In this document: positions 10,935-22,065 of the stretch, piece by piece
How positions within the stretch are numbered: position 1 is the first letter of the stretch
Layout: each line of letters starts with the position of its first letter
Origin: Dactylis glomerata
Lineage: Eukaryota; Streptophyta; Magnoliopsida; Poales; Poaceae
Direction: 5' to 3'
Assembly (NCBI GenBank): GCA_007115705.1
Contig: QXEO01000382.1
Span: 3,551,083-3,615,082 of the forward strand
DNA: 64,000 bases
Notes under the pieces: generated by a model
The model's database searches: none
What the model saw: only the letters and a program-made list of their open reading frames with translations
What the model was told of the DNA's origin: nothing
Position numbers and translations under genes: made by a program

Positions 10935-12308
10935 TAGGACTTGTGACTTGATCGCAGACTGGCGCTGGTACGTGATCTCCCAGGGTCCTAGCGTGATTCC
11001 CCATAGCGACACACGCCCTGTAGCGTCTGGGTTGTTGAGGATGCTACAGACTGGATTCGAAGCCACTACTATGATGGAGTGGCACTCGAAATAGTGCGGT
11101 AGTTTCTTCCCCGTCATGTAGATGGCGTATGCCAACTTCTGGTAATGGGGGTATCTTTGCTTGGTTGGCGACAGAACTTCGCTCAAGTAGTACATGGGCC
11201 TCTGTACGCCGTGTTCTTTGCCTTCTTCTGCACGTTCAACTACAAGCACCGAGCTGACAACTTTATTTGTAGCCGCAATGTACAGCAACATTGGCTCTTT
11301 TTCTCGAGGCGTGACGAGAACTGGGGAGGTCGATAGTCGTCGCTTGAGGTCGTCAAATGCGGCTTGCGCCTCTTCGGTCCACGTGAAGTTGTCTGTTTTT
11401 CGGAGCAGTCGATAGAAGGGCAGTGCTTTTTCGCCAAGCTTGCTGATGAAGCGGCTTAGCGCTGCGAGTCGACCTGTCAACTGCTGGACATGTCGAAGCG
11501 TCTTCGGAGGCTGCATGCTGATGATGGCCTTTATCTTCTCCGGGTTGCCTTCGATTCCTCTCTCGGAAATCAGATAGCCCAGCAGTTGGCCAGTGGGTAC
11601 CCCGAAAGAGCATTTCTTCGGGTAAAGCTTGATGCTATATCTGTCGAGGTTGGCGAAGGTTTCTCGAAGGTCGTCGAGCAAGGTATCTGCTTTCGATGTC
11701 TTGATGACAATGTCGTCGACGTAAACTTCGACATTGCGTCCGATTTGTTCCTTCAGGCATGCCTGCATACACCGCTGATACGTAGCTCCGGCGTTCTTGA
11801 GCCCGAAAGGCATCGTCATGTAGCAGTATACCCCGTGCGGGGTGATGAACGCCGTCTTGTCTTCGTCTTCTACTTTCAGCCGTATCTGGTTATACCCCGA
11901 GTAGGCGTCGAGGAACAAGAGGCGCTCGCATCCTGCCGTGGAATCGACGATCTGGTCGATTCGGGGCAAAGGGAAGTAGTCCTTCGGGCAGTGTTTGTTT
12001 AAGGCTGTGAAGTCGATGCACATCCTGTAGATCTTGGTGTCCTTCTTCTCCACCATGACCGGTGGCGAGAGCCACGTGGCTTCCTTGATCTCTCTGATGA
12101 ACTTGGCTTCGAGGAGGCGATTGATTTCTTCGCCCATCGACTTGGCCTTCTCTGGATTGTACCGTCGCATAGACTGCTTGACCGGTTTCGCGTTGGGAAA
12201 TATTTTAAGCTCGTGCTCGGCGAGTTCCCTGGGGATGCCTGGCATATCTGCTGGACACCAGGCGAACATCCTCCAGTGCTCACGGAGGAACTCAACAAGC
12301 GCGCTTTC
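10935..12308 (-). pseudogene. Element B reverse transcriptase
   Basis: The open region follows an in-frame TAG at about 12309-12311 and reads ESALVEFLREHW, the usual run-in to a gypsy RT. Typical RT motifs follow: PGIPRELAEHEL, MCIDFTALNKHCPKD, FLDAYSGYNQI, PFGLKNAGATYQRCM and the catalytic YVDDIVIKT. The connection and early RNase H region follow to SAIKSQVL. There the frame is lost: compared with the expected protein, roughly 17-20 nt are missing around 10935, which shifts the downstream RNase H-integrase into another frame. Confidence 0.85.
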
Positions 12309-13193
12309 CTATGCGGGGGAAAGGGAGTTCGACACCCGCGCCGTCTTGGTTGTATCAGTCGGGTGGATCTGGTGTTCTCGGGTGTCTTTGGTGGCATCGA
12401 AAGACAGCTCTGGGGCGTTCTGCTGCGCCGGTGGGTCGATGTCCATGACAGTGGCCTCCCGAATGTGGTGCAGTTCCTCGTGCACCCCGAAAGTCTGGGA
12501 CATGTCGTTGAAGTCCTTGTCGCAGTTTTCTGATCGCGCAAAGCTGCCGCTGATCGTCAGTGGTCCTCTGTTTGCGGGCATCCGCAACTTGAGGTAGGCG
12601 TAGTGGGGTACCGCCATGAATCGGGCGAACGCTGGACGCCCGAGGATAGCATGGTACTGCGAGGGCCAGTCGACCACTTCGAATTCGATCTTCTCCTTTC
12701 TGAAGTTTGCTGGAGTGCCGAAGATGACGTCGAGATGTATCGCCCCCAATGGGTACGTCGGCTTTCCCGGGACGATTCCGTGGAAAGAAGTCTCTGTTGG
12801 CAGGAGATTGTTTAGTGGAATCTTGATCTTTCGCAGTGTGTCTGCGTAGATGAGGTTCAAGCTGCTGCCTCCGTCCATAAACACCTTTTTCGAGGTGAAA
12901 CCCCCTATTTGCGCCTCGAGAACCAGAGCATGGTGTCCTGGGCGTGGGATCTTCGGTGGGTGATCTGACCGATCGAAACCGATCGGATGTTCGGACCAAT
13001 TCAGATATTCGGGAGTAGCCGGTGGCGCGTGTTCGGCGTGGAACACTTCTCTCGCGCGTTTTCGCCGGACTTTGTTCGTCGGGCGCCCCCTCTGAATCAT
13101 GGGCACGAAACCTCTTGGTGGCGGGAACTCTTCTTCCTCGTTGGCCGGCTGCCGCTGCTCGACTTGCTGGATCGTAGCGGCCTGGTGGCTTTG
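12309..13193 (-). pseudogene. Element B protease region
   Basis: This segment is in the same frame as gag upstream and RT downstream, bounded by in-frame TAG codons at about 13194 and 12309. It holds a retropepsin-like active site as FMDGGSSLNLIYADTL and a second conserved block, HAILGRPAFARFMAVPHYAYL. It would mature the polyprotein. The stop at the RT side lies at exactly the position where element D also has TAG (see findings); the gag-side stop is a private lesion. Confidence 0.8.
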
Positions 13194-15112
13194 CTATACG
13201 ACGTTTGCTGGTGGGTTCGGCGGTGGCGGTGGAGCGTTGTAGGCTATCGCCCCTGCCACTGGTTGCTCGACGTTCATTCTCTCCTGAAGTGCCCGGTTGA
13301 GACGAAGGAACTCCCTGCACTCGATGAGGAGGTGTGCAGGTTTTCGTACTCCGTCCTTGTCGAGGTACGTGTGCCTTGGGCATCCGCTATCAAGCATCTC
13401 TTCTGCCGACAGCTGTGGCTGCCAGCGACGCCACTCCTTACTGGGTTTCGAATCACGGCTGCTACTGCCGTAGTAAGTGTTTCCTCGACGCGGTAAGTCG
13501 CGATTGTCGTCGCGGTCCTCGTGCACGTAGCCAGCTGCTACCATGTCTACGTTCTCCGTGTTGTCGTAACGGCTTCGGTGACCTTTCTTCCGGGATCCGG
13601 GATGGAATTGGTCCTTCGCATCGACATCGCGTTCTGCTGATCGACGGCGGCTTCTGGGAGCCGAGATGGAGTCTTCACCATCGGCCCATTCGTTCGCCAA
13701 ACTCATGAGGTGGTCGATGGTTCTGGGCTTGCAGCGTCCCAGTTCCTCCTTGAAGTCACGCCTAAATAAGCCGTCCCGAAATGCATCGATGGCCCTTTCA
13801 GGCGAGATGTTTTCTGTCGTGTTCCGGAGGCTGATCCATCGTGAGATATATGACCTCAGGTTTTCGCCGGTCTTCTGCACGCATAGGCGGAGTTCTTCGA
13901 ACGACGTAGGTCGTCGTGAGGTGCCTCAAAAGTTTGCGATAAACGCTTGCCGAAACTCTTCCCAGGAGCGAATGCTGTCTGGGGCGAGATTATTCAACCA
14001 TGCACTTGCGTTATCTTTTAGGTGCAGCGATAACAACTGGAGAGCATTGTCTCTGGATCCGCCGCTGATTTTGACAGCGGTCATGAAATCATCTAGCCAA
14101 ATTCGGGGATCCTGCTGCCCGTTGAATTTAACTATGCCATCGCTGAGTTTGATTCCTCTTGGCAACGGTGCGGAGCGGATCAGAAGGCTGAAGCATTCTG
14201 CCCCGCAAAATCCATCGTTGGTGCCGCCGAATGTTTCGGCCTCACGATCTCCCTCGAAGCGGCGCGCCTCGCGCCGCGCTCGTGCCTGGTCGACCCTGTT
14301 CTGGGCCAGACCGTGCCGAAGTTCTCCGTTGATGGGTTCGACCACTTGCGCTCGAGGTGCTGCGGCCGGCGCCGGTGCTAGGTGCCCATCTTGCTCCGGC
14401 GGTGGTGCGATTCTTGTTGTTGTCGCGCCATGATCTGAGCCAGGCGTGCCTTGTAGCACCCTTACTCCTTCGAGTGCTAAATTTCGCAGATGTCGCATAT
14501 GTTCGTCGCCATTAGATGCGTTTGCGGCAATGTATGCCGCCGCAGCCATGATTGCTGCTTCCTTGGTTTTGGGCATCAAATCGGCCTCATTGAATTCTGC
14601 CTCCAGGTTTCGGGTGATATTGTGCATATCGGCCCCGGGCTGAGTGCGCGATCTCGATCGGCGTTGAACGCTCAATGAATAGTGTGATGACCTTTCAGCC
14701 CGCCTTTTGCTGGACGCGTCGGCCTCCTCTCTGCGGCGCTCCAGCACTCGCCTATCAGCGCTGATTTGATCTTTCTGTTCCTGGACGACAAATCGCAGTG
14801 CAGCTAGGTCGCTTGGGCTTGGGTTGGGACCAAAATTTACTTCGCCCGCATAAACCCTCCTTGCGAACCGAATTTGATCGTGCGTGAGCACCTGGCGTCC
14901 GCTATCCGCCCGGTTTCGGTCGTCGTTCTCGTTTCTGTCGCCGTGCGATGCCATCATGCAGTGGCCCCCGGGCCACGGGGTCGAATCGTCGCTGATTTCG
15001 CCCAGCGCTGGAGGATAGACGTCGTCACTTTCGACATAGGGTTCGACCTCGATCATGAAGTCAGAATCATAATCAGCTACATAGCCATTACTGGATGCGT
15101 TAGATTCGCATA
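13194..15112 (-). pseudogene. Element B gag, 5'-truncated with a nonsense codon
   Basis: The gag reading frame runs from the mTERF junction near 15113. It contains a capsid-like domain (residues around PRIWLDDFMTAV, then ASAWLNNLAPDSIRSWEEFRQAFIANF), is interrupted by TGA at about 13926-13928, and continues in the same frame through LRSYISRWISLRN into an Arg/Asp-rich, nucleocapsid-like tail. A CCHC-like stretch is not clear. The first dozen or so codons of the open frame belong to mTERF sequence read in another frame, so the natural gag start is missing. It would have formed the particle coat. Confidence 0.8.
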
Positions 15113-15957
15113 GTGAGGCGGTGCAGAAACGGAGCCTTAGACATTGCAATTTTCACCTCAGCATCTGACCACCTCAACGTGTTCTTCAAGAGCTCCACTT
15201 TAGCAGCGACCTTCTCCTCGTTGAGGGGTTCAACAGCACGCAGTGCATGCCTGAACATCGGAGATCCACGGGGCACACCTATAGCTTCAGCGCATGCCAC
15301 CATCGCCCAGACGTGCTCCTGGTTGGAGGTCAGAATCCTTGGCTTACAGATGCACAGTTTGGCATTGGCAATGTCGCAAGCACCTAGCCCGCACTCCCGC
15401 AGTATCGCGACTTGGGGCTCTATCGCCTTGTCAATGTCAGCGCCGAGGAGGTAGGAGTTTCGCTCAAGCGCCCTGAGGAGGTTCTCGGTTGAGCCGAAGA
15501 TGTTCAGATAGTACTGCATCTTGGCGATGATGGATTTACAGCGGAACCGGCCACCGGCGACTGAGACGAGGCGCACGATCTCAGAACGCGATATACCGAG
15601 GGCAGTGAGCCCGACAACGACAGGGCCCAGGGTCCTCTCCACGCCGGCACATAGTAATTTGGGGTCCTTGGCGACGACGGCGGCGATGTCGGCAGGGGCG
15701 AGGCCGAGGTCGGCGAGGAAAGCGAGGACGGCGTCGGGGTTGGAGGGGGACTTGAGGTGCGAGATTTTGGCGGAGGCCTTGAGGGCGTGGACTCGGGTGA
15801 GGCCGCAGGTGCCGACGAGATACTCCTCGACGGCGAAGCTAGGGCTTGGAGAAACAGCGGGCGCGGCCGCGGAGAGGGGTCGGTGGAGAGGGGAGATGGG
15901 AGAGGTGGCGGTAGAAGAAAGGAGACGGCTGAGGATGCATTTCTGGAGGCGGAGCAT
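15113..15957 (-). pseudogene. mTERF-family organellar protein gene, 3' end lost to element B
   Basis: The ORF starts MLRLQKCILSRLL and is rich in Ser, Pro and Ala for about 45 residues, as in an organelle transit peptide. Repeated helical mTERF units follow, recognisable by spaced Pro/Leu motifs such as DLGLAPADIAAVVAKDPKLL, LTALGISRSEIVRL and RECGLGACDIANAKL, up to IAMSKAPFLHRL. The family protein, from memory, runs about 100 residues further. Here retrotransposon gag sequence begins near 15113 and a stop follows at once (15100). mTERF proteins bind nucleic acid in mitochondria or chloroplasts and affect organellar transcription or RNA handling. The missing 3' part is not in the window. The copy is probably non-functional. 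The N-terminal 280 residues are otherwise undamaged, so the break is recent or the copy was a duplicate. Confidence 0.85.
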
Positions 15958-17669
15958 GGTGCAGGCAACGTCGCTGCGACGCCGGCCGGCGGCGAGCGCG
16001 CAGATATCCGGTTGGGACTGTCTCCCCGTGGTGAACTGTGAAAGGGGAACGAATTCTGTAGAGATGCAACATATATTTACGATGGCACCACCATGATTTC
16101 ATTTTCTTCTGTAAATTAACAGAAATGATTCTTTCTCCAAGCTCCAGAAATAAAAAAAATAGAATTTGGCATACTGTGAGATCCTGTAGAAAAACTTAAG
16201 AATTTTGGTCAGAAAAATGTCCATGCATAAGCAGAAATCTAGTTACCAGTCTCAAGTCTCAGTGCATATGATGTTTTCGTAGTCTCCTGAAACGTGTGAG
16301 CCTCATTTTTGCCAAGTTTTAGACGGGAGGCTCGAGAGCTTTGAATTAACGAAATCATCAACCCATCAGGAATTGCACAATGTTACACACAACAGATACA
16401 AGATGTTGAAGAATAGCTTACAACATCACAAACACAAACAGAAGCTTGAAATCGTAGATGCTCTCGACCACAAACGAAACATCATGAGAGCGACACAGAC
16501 AACCTTTAGCTGGAGCCACCAGCGGGGTGAAGACGACATCGTCGAAGTGGCGAGTCATTACCTGACCATCCTCCTCCATGACCAAAGGAGCCCCTGCCCC
16601 TCCATGGAAGATGCTCACCCTAGAGCAAAGAATGGACCAGGGACCCGATTGCCAATTGGACCAAACAATAAACCTGACACTGCACCTGCAATGAGCTCAC
16701 ATTGAGATGAAACCTTATTGTCGACCCTAGAATCACCCACAAGGAGTGAAGGTGCTTGGTGAAGTTATGGATGTAGAAGGTGGCGAGGAAGAGGTTAGCC
16801 ACACCATTGAGCGCCGAAACAGGGCCTACAAGAAGAAGCATCGTGCTTACGCCTTCCCAACACATCGCTCCAGACGAAGAAGATCTCTTCCCCTCTTTGC
16901 CCAAGCACAAGGACACCGATCCGTCGGCGAGCATGCACAAGGAACACACTGAGAGCACACAAAGATTGTAGGGAACTAGACTAAACCCATTAGCACCATC
17001 ACCATGGCTCAAACCTCAGCACAGACATCCGGAACAAGAGCACAACCGCAACCCCTCTCACCCAAAGCAGCGCCTTCAAGAAGGTGACGATGCCAAGGAC
17101 GCCGTTGCTGCCACCCAATCTAAACATTTGGGATTTCTCCCGGGTGAAGAGATGAGAAGGGAGGAAAGGGAAGAGTACCTCAACTCCGCCTCCAGAGAAG
17201 AAGATGGCGCCCACAGGCGTCGCCACCGTCGCGGCTAGCGCATCCAATGATTTCTCCTGGTTCTCGTCCCCACCTTCACTGCCCCGCCACACATCAGATC
17301 AGCGACCTACAGCCACCGGAGATCCACATCAGCAAGGTAGGGCATGCCCGGAGGGGGAGCCATCCTTTAGAACCACCACGGCCACACTTCTTGTCACCTC
17401 ACCGTCCTCATGGTCGAGGGGGTGACCGGCACATGTGCGCACTGCTCACCACAGAGCTAGCGCCGCCTCGGTGTCCGGAGTGCACCGCAGGGTGTGGAGC
17501 AACAGGATCCTCGCTGCTACCTTCCTCGGCGGATGCACGGCTTCCTAGCAGTCACCTCACCTCAGGCAGCGGCGGGGAAGGGGGTGGCGGTGCTAGGGTT
17601 TTGGTCTTTGCCAGAGTCGCTCCCGACGCGAGGGCAAGCGGTTTTGTTCTTTGCCAAGTTTTATCTCTA
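15958..17669. other. Intergenic sequence upstream of the mTERF copy
   Basis: The first 150-400 bp presumably hold the mTERF 5' leader and promoter, but no clear TATA box stands out. From about 16370 to 17450 there are short open frames on both strands, none resembling a known domain. The minus-strand frames at 16620-17012 and 16999-17292 are hydrophobic, but their composition does not convince me that they are genes. I see no terminal repeats. Confidence 0.5.
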
Positions 17670-19515
17670 TCTCTACTACTTATAAAAGCACAAACTTATT
17701 GGGATACAATTCATCTTGGCCGTAAAACATTGTCGATCCAATGGTCCAAATCCCTCCAATGTTGAGCTCAACTCAACACAACCCACCTCATTTGTAAACT
17801 CTAAAAAAAATCACGCGATTAATGAATGGGCGCCGATAATTGCTCTCCTTCCTTCTTAATCGCATCGCGTCAACTCCTGAAAACCCGCATAATAATAATT
17901 CTCCCCAAATTTCTCCGGTAGGTGTGGCTTAGGAAGGTAATTGTTTTTCAAAACTATTGATTGAGCATACGGGTAATTAACAAGGGCCACGCATCACGCC
18001 GTCGCTGGACCTGGAGGCACCGTCTTCCCACCGGATCATGGCTTACATCACTTCACCCGTGGATCCGTGTCATGCCACAGCCCCGCTCTAGATCATGGTG
18101 GTGTGCGGAGGAGGACTGGTCTTGAGAGTTCTAATTCACAATGGGATCGTACTGACAAAAGCGCACGTTTCAGTCCACCCTCTTTCCGTAATCTCCTTTT
18201 GATGGAGTTACATCTAACTCCACAATCGATTTGCAGTAGAACACTAACTCAATCCAGACTCTCGGTAATTCTTTTATTCTCAACCTGCTAATCTCATACT
18301 TTTTTCCTACTTTTTAGTTAGAGTCGGTATGAGGATGAAGGATCAGGTGTACTGATGACAGTTTGAAGCGGATGAAGGCCGTGGTGGCGGCGAGGGTGCC
18401 GAATAGATGCAAGGCACTGCAGCGGAATGGATTCGTGCTCTATTCTGCAGCCGATAAATTCATCAGTAATCAATTGGTCACGAGCACTGCTAATGACTCG
18501 TTTTTAAAGGTGAGCAATTCTATTGGATCGATTAGTGTCCTATTGGGAAAGGAGGCAAGCCAGATGGGGTGATGTGCATCGCCTCCAGCAGCACTTGATT
18601 CACGGTTGCCTCTGGCCATTTTAGCCATTTGAATTAGTTGATATCTCTTATGTAGAAGATTTAAACAAGATGCTTCATCTCTGATTATCTGCATGGTATG
18701 TCTAACCTTTCCACCTTTCATCCTTATTAAGCGGCTGCGCATTTTTCCATAACTGCTATAATGTTTATCATATGATGTATTACTTACTTGGTAAAAAAGC
18801 TCCTGATTGAAAAATAATTAATTATAAGAGTATATCATATGGTGTATTACTACAATTCTAGCTATAACCTCAGAAGTGAGTTTTCTACAAAATTCTTATC
18901 AAATTATCAACGCGGTTGCTTTTATCTGTGATTTTCTTTGTGTGACACATGTAGGGTCATATTTTCATTATTTAGGCTAAAATAAGTCTTATCCATTCCA
19001 AACCTACAGATTTGTTACGGAATTGTATTACGTTCCAGTTGACACTAATACTACTCGCATCAGTTCTATCATTTTATATGAGGATGTATACAACAAAAAA
19101 GTGTATGTGTGTGTGTGTGTGATCATTTTTCTACTGCCTCAACATGTAAATTTCCTTTATCAATTTGATGTTGTTAATCATGTTTAATAAAATAGAATTA
19201 GAAATGGGATGTATGCTCTGTGTGCTCCTCCTCTCACGCGGTCTGATGATCCACTCTTATATTCCTTTTATTGCTCCTAAAGGTGGAGTATGTTCTATTG
19301 CTTCTTGGTAAAAAAAATTGTTAACTGAATTCTTGATTTTCCATATGAAATTTTCTCTACGCGCTGACATTATTCTCAATATGCAAGAACATGATAATAA
19401 TGGTGTCTCACTTTTAATTGCTTCTTTCTATAGAATATTTATTTTAGTTTTATACTAGCATGAATTGTGATTGGCCAGTGTTCAGAGACGTGCGTTGCAC
19501 GTGCACACTAACTAG
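17670..19515 (+). mobile_element. Probable non-autonomous Helitron
   Basis: The left end reads TCTCTACTACTTATAAAAGC preceded by A (17669). The right end reads CTAG followed by T (19516), giving the A|TC...CTAG|T boundary expected of Helitrons. Just inside the right end is a perfect 6-bp-stem hairpin, ACGTGC-GTT-GCACGT (about 19488-19502), about 9 nt before CTAG. There are no terminal inverted repeats or target duplication. The 1.85-kb interior is AT-rich on its right side, has a short GT microsatellite near 19105-19122, and encodes no Rep/helicase. It would have been moved by an autonomous Helitron. I did not recognise a captured gene fragment. Confidence 0.7.
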
Positions 19516-19821
19516 TGAGAAAGAATCTTAGAATTCGTGCAGCGGCAGTTCATCGTGTACAATACGAAGATAACAGCAGTACCCAAAAAAAGAGCTCGCA
19601 TGTACCGAGATGTTGAACTGCTTAATGCCGATTGTATGCTCGAAATTCCGGAAAAATGCCCCCAACAATTTTATGAAATGCTGTATAAGGACAGGTGACA
19701 AGCAGATACTACAATATCGATTTACTCTAGCAAAATAGCACTACAAGATCGTACTGATATCTGAAACACGACAATAACCAGGAGTACCACCATCGGCGAG
19801 GCAGAAGCAAAAGCAACTCTC
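19516..19821. other. Presumed 3' region of the GH81 gene
   Basis: This 306-bp stretch lies between the Helitron end and the GH81 stop codon. It should contain the 3' UTR of the minus-strand gene. No canonical polyadenylation signal is clear enough to mark. Confidence 0.4.
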
Positions 19822-22065
19822 TCACGATGAAGCAAGAGCCGGTTCAGCTGCAAGCATATCCAAGAGCTGTCCATGAGCAGTACCATCACCAACGGCCGCG
19901 CTGGCGGTACAGGCAGCAGCAACGCCGGGCGAGCCGCGGCTATGCAGCCACCACAGCAGGTTGGTGAGCGTGTTGCCGTCGTCGTGCGATGCGAGCTCCC
20001 TGGTCTTGGCCAGCGCCGACTCCTTGTCGTAGACCCCCTCCAGGGCGTACACGAACCCCTTCCACCCGTCGCCGACGCCGTCCCTGGCCAATGCTGGCGC
20101 GGTCCAGCGCACCAGGTCCCTGACGAACCGGGCGTCCGGGAAGAGGGCCTCGCTGATGGGCACGATCGGCAGCAGCTGGATCCCCAGCCTGCACTCCTTC
20201 CACTCCGGCGGCGCGAACCAGAGGCCGCTGTCCCTCTTGTTCGCCCACACGACGCCGACGACGCGGTTGTTGCCGGTGAAGTCGTCCTCGTAGATCGCGT
20301 CGCCCTCCCGGACGTGCCACCATGTCTGCGCCGCCAGCATCTCGAGCGCGGTGAGCGTGGCCGCAGCGGAGACGAGGCGCGCGTCGCCGTAGCTCAGCCC
20401 GAGGAGCGCCGCGGAGTAGTAGGCGTTGACGGCCTCGCTGGTGCTCTCCTGGTTGCGCCCGTCCCCGAACTCCGTCAGCCCGCCGGCCCACGAGTGCAGC
20501 TTCCAGAGGTCGAACGTCCTCAGCCTGGTGTAGCTTGCGCCGGCTTCTCGCGAGGTTGTCATGAAGTCGGCGACCATGGAGTAGGCCTGAGGCATGTACT
20601 CGCGGCCCCAGGTCGGGTCGATCTTGGCGAGCACAGCAATGGCGTACACGAAGTAGCCCAGGTGGTAGTGGTGGTCGTTGTAGATCCCAAAGCCGAAGTC
20701 GGCGCCGGTATCCGCCATCCCCTGCAGAGTGACGAGGCCGCCCCATTTGGGCTCGTACAGGAAGCCATTGCCCTCGAAGCTGCCGTCCAGCCACGGCGTG
20801 ACGGTGGAATTCAGGAACCGGTGCACCGCCGGGATGACGTCGGGGCACCCCACCTCCTCGGCGATCAACGCCAGCCTCGCCGCCCTGGCGATCGCCTTAC
20901 CGAAGAAGTAGGACGAAGAGGTCGCGATGGGGCTGGAGGCGAGGCCGTCCACGTCCTTGCGCAGCGCGGCCACGATCTCGGGCACCCCGTCCTCGCTGAC
21001 GCCCCGGGTGGAATGCCAGGTGGGGAGCACCGGGTCGGTCCTCAGAGCCCAGGCATCGCCGACGACGCCAACCAGGTCGCCGTCGATGCTGCGGTACCTG
21101 AAGTCCTCGAGCACCCGTACGCCGCTGTCCTTGGAGAGCAGGCGGAGGTGGAGCGGGTGGGCGAGCATGAGCAGCCCCCCCGACCCCTGCGTGCGCCATG
21201 TGTAGTCGACGGAGAACGGGCGGTTCAGCCCGGCCTCCCCTGCCGTCGGGAAGCAGCCGCTATACCGGTCAAGGACCGCCTCCATGGCCGCGTCGGGCAG
21301 GAAGGCGACGCGGATGACGCCGGAGAAGCCGGGCGACGCGAGCTGCGTGACGCTGGACATGGACAGGCGAATCGGCGCGGACGCGTAGAGGAGGAAGGTC
21401 TGGCCGCTGTTCATCCGGAGGCGCCACCTGGTGAGCGTGTCGTCGCGGGGGGCTGCCTCGAGGAAGGCGTGGACGGAGGCGAGGGAGATGTCCACGGGGT
21501 CCCCCGCGGTGGCGACGGTGACGAAGGGGCTCCCGCGGACGAGGAACGCGCGCAGGGACGGGGAGAAGTCGAGGGTGACGGAGAGGTCGTCGAAGGCGGC
21601 GATGCGGTGGGGCGCGGCGGCGGCGGATGGGGAGGAGAGGGTGAGGTCGGCGACGAAGGTCTGGGCGTGGAAGGACGGGGAGTGGACGCTCTTCGGGTAG
21701 CAGACCGTGAGCGCCCCGGCGGCGGATTTGACCGAGTACGGGTGGATGTACTCCGGCTGGTCCCCATTGTTGAGCGCGAAGTTCTGGAAGAAAGAGTTGG
21801 TGGGGAGCGGCGCGGCGAGGAGGTCCGGGGCGAAGAAGCGGGCCGGGTCCGGGAGCACGGTCGACGCCGCCCGCGGGAACACGGGGGACCCCGGAGACGG
21901 AGGCGGCGGCGGGGGAGGCATGTCGGGCTGCGACGGCGCGGTGGGGTTGCGGTTGGACTGCCAGAAGAGGAACGCGGCGAAGGCGACCGCGATGTACGTG
22001 GCGACCTGCGCCATCCTTTTCCTCTCCATCTCCGGTTCCCTGCCAGGAGGCTCTGCCGGCGGCAA
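19822..22065 (-). CDS. GH81 endo-1,3-beta-glucanase, membrane-anchored or secreted
   Basis: This is an intact single-exon ORF of 747 codons. In-frame Met codons at residues 1, 13 and 18 are possible starts; the first is taken. A hydrophobic segment at about residues 20-37 (VATYIAVAFAAFLFW) follows basic residues and should act as a signal-anchor. A Pro-rich stalk follows, then the GH81 fold. The N-terminal beta-sandwich starts near LPTNSFFQNF. The (alpha/alpha)6 catalytic half carries YNDHHYHLGYF at about 460, with the conserved Asp, and GRNQESTSEAVNAYY at about 535-550, whose two Glu match the catalytic pair known for the family. It would hydrolyse beta-1,3-glucan (callose or fungal wall glucan) outside the cell. 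Length and motifs fit plant GH81 proteins. The very GC-rich coding sequence leaves a long antisense open frame that is not a gene. Confidence 0.95.
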   Translation of the reverse strand: MPPAEPPGREPEMERKRMAQVATYIAVAFAAFLFWQSNRNPTAPSQPDMPPPPPPPSPGSPVFPRAASTVLPDPARFFAPDLLAAPLPTNSFFQNFALNNGDQPEYIHPYSVKSAAGALTVCYPKSVHSPSFHAQTFVADLTLSSPSAAAAPHRIAAFDDLSVTLDFSPSLRAFLVRGSPFVTVATAGDPVDISLASVHAFLEAAPRDDTLTRWRLRMNSGQTFLLYASAPIRLSMSSVTQLASPGFSGVIRVAFLPDAAMEAVLDRYSGCFPTAGEAGLNRPFSVDYTWRTQGSGGLLMLAHPLHLRLLSKDSGVRVLEDFRYRSIDGDLVGVVGDAWALRTDPVLPTWHSTRGVSEDGVPEIVAALRKDVDGLASSPIATSSSYFFGKAIARAARLALIAEEVGCPDVIPAVHRFLNSTVTPWLDGSFEGNGFLYEPKWGGLVTLQGMADTGADFGFGIYNDHHYHLGYFVYAIAVLAKIDPTWGREYMPQAYSMVADFMTTSREAGASYTRLRTFDLWKLHSWAGGLTEFGDGRNQESTSEAVNAYYSAALLGLSYGDARLVSAAATLTALEMLAAQTWWHVREGDAIYEDDFTGNNRVVGVVWANKRDSGLWFAPPEWKECRLGIQLLPIVPISEALFPDARFVRDLVRWTAPALARDGVGDGWKGFVYALEGVYDKESALAKTRELASHDDGNTLTNLLWWLHSRGSPGVAAACTASAAVGDGTAHGQLLDMLAAEPALASS

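Larger units (their letters stand above)
7687..15112 (-). mobile_element. Retrotransposon B: decayed Tat-like gypsy element, 5'-truncated
   Basis: The minus strand carries gag, protease, RT, RNase H and integrase in that order, then a minisatellite, then an antisense ORF. This is the layout recalled for Tat-lineage gypsy elements. The coding path has three in-frame stops and one small frameshifting deletion. No LTR of B is in view. Its downstream end was split by element A and continues left of the window. Its upstream end joins mTERF coding sequence within gag, with no 5' LTR or PBS. B is therefore a truncated, old copy. Confidence 0.8.

Noticed and set aside
16620..17292. Two hydrophobic minus-strand ORFs as possible genes
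   Set aside because: No start context, homology or splice structure was convincing. They may be part of an unrecognised repeat.
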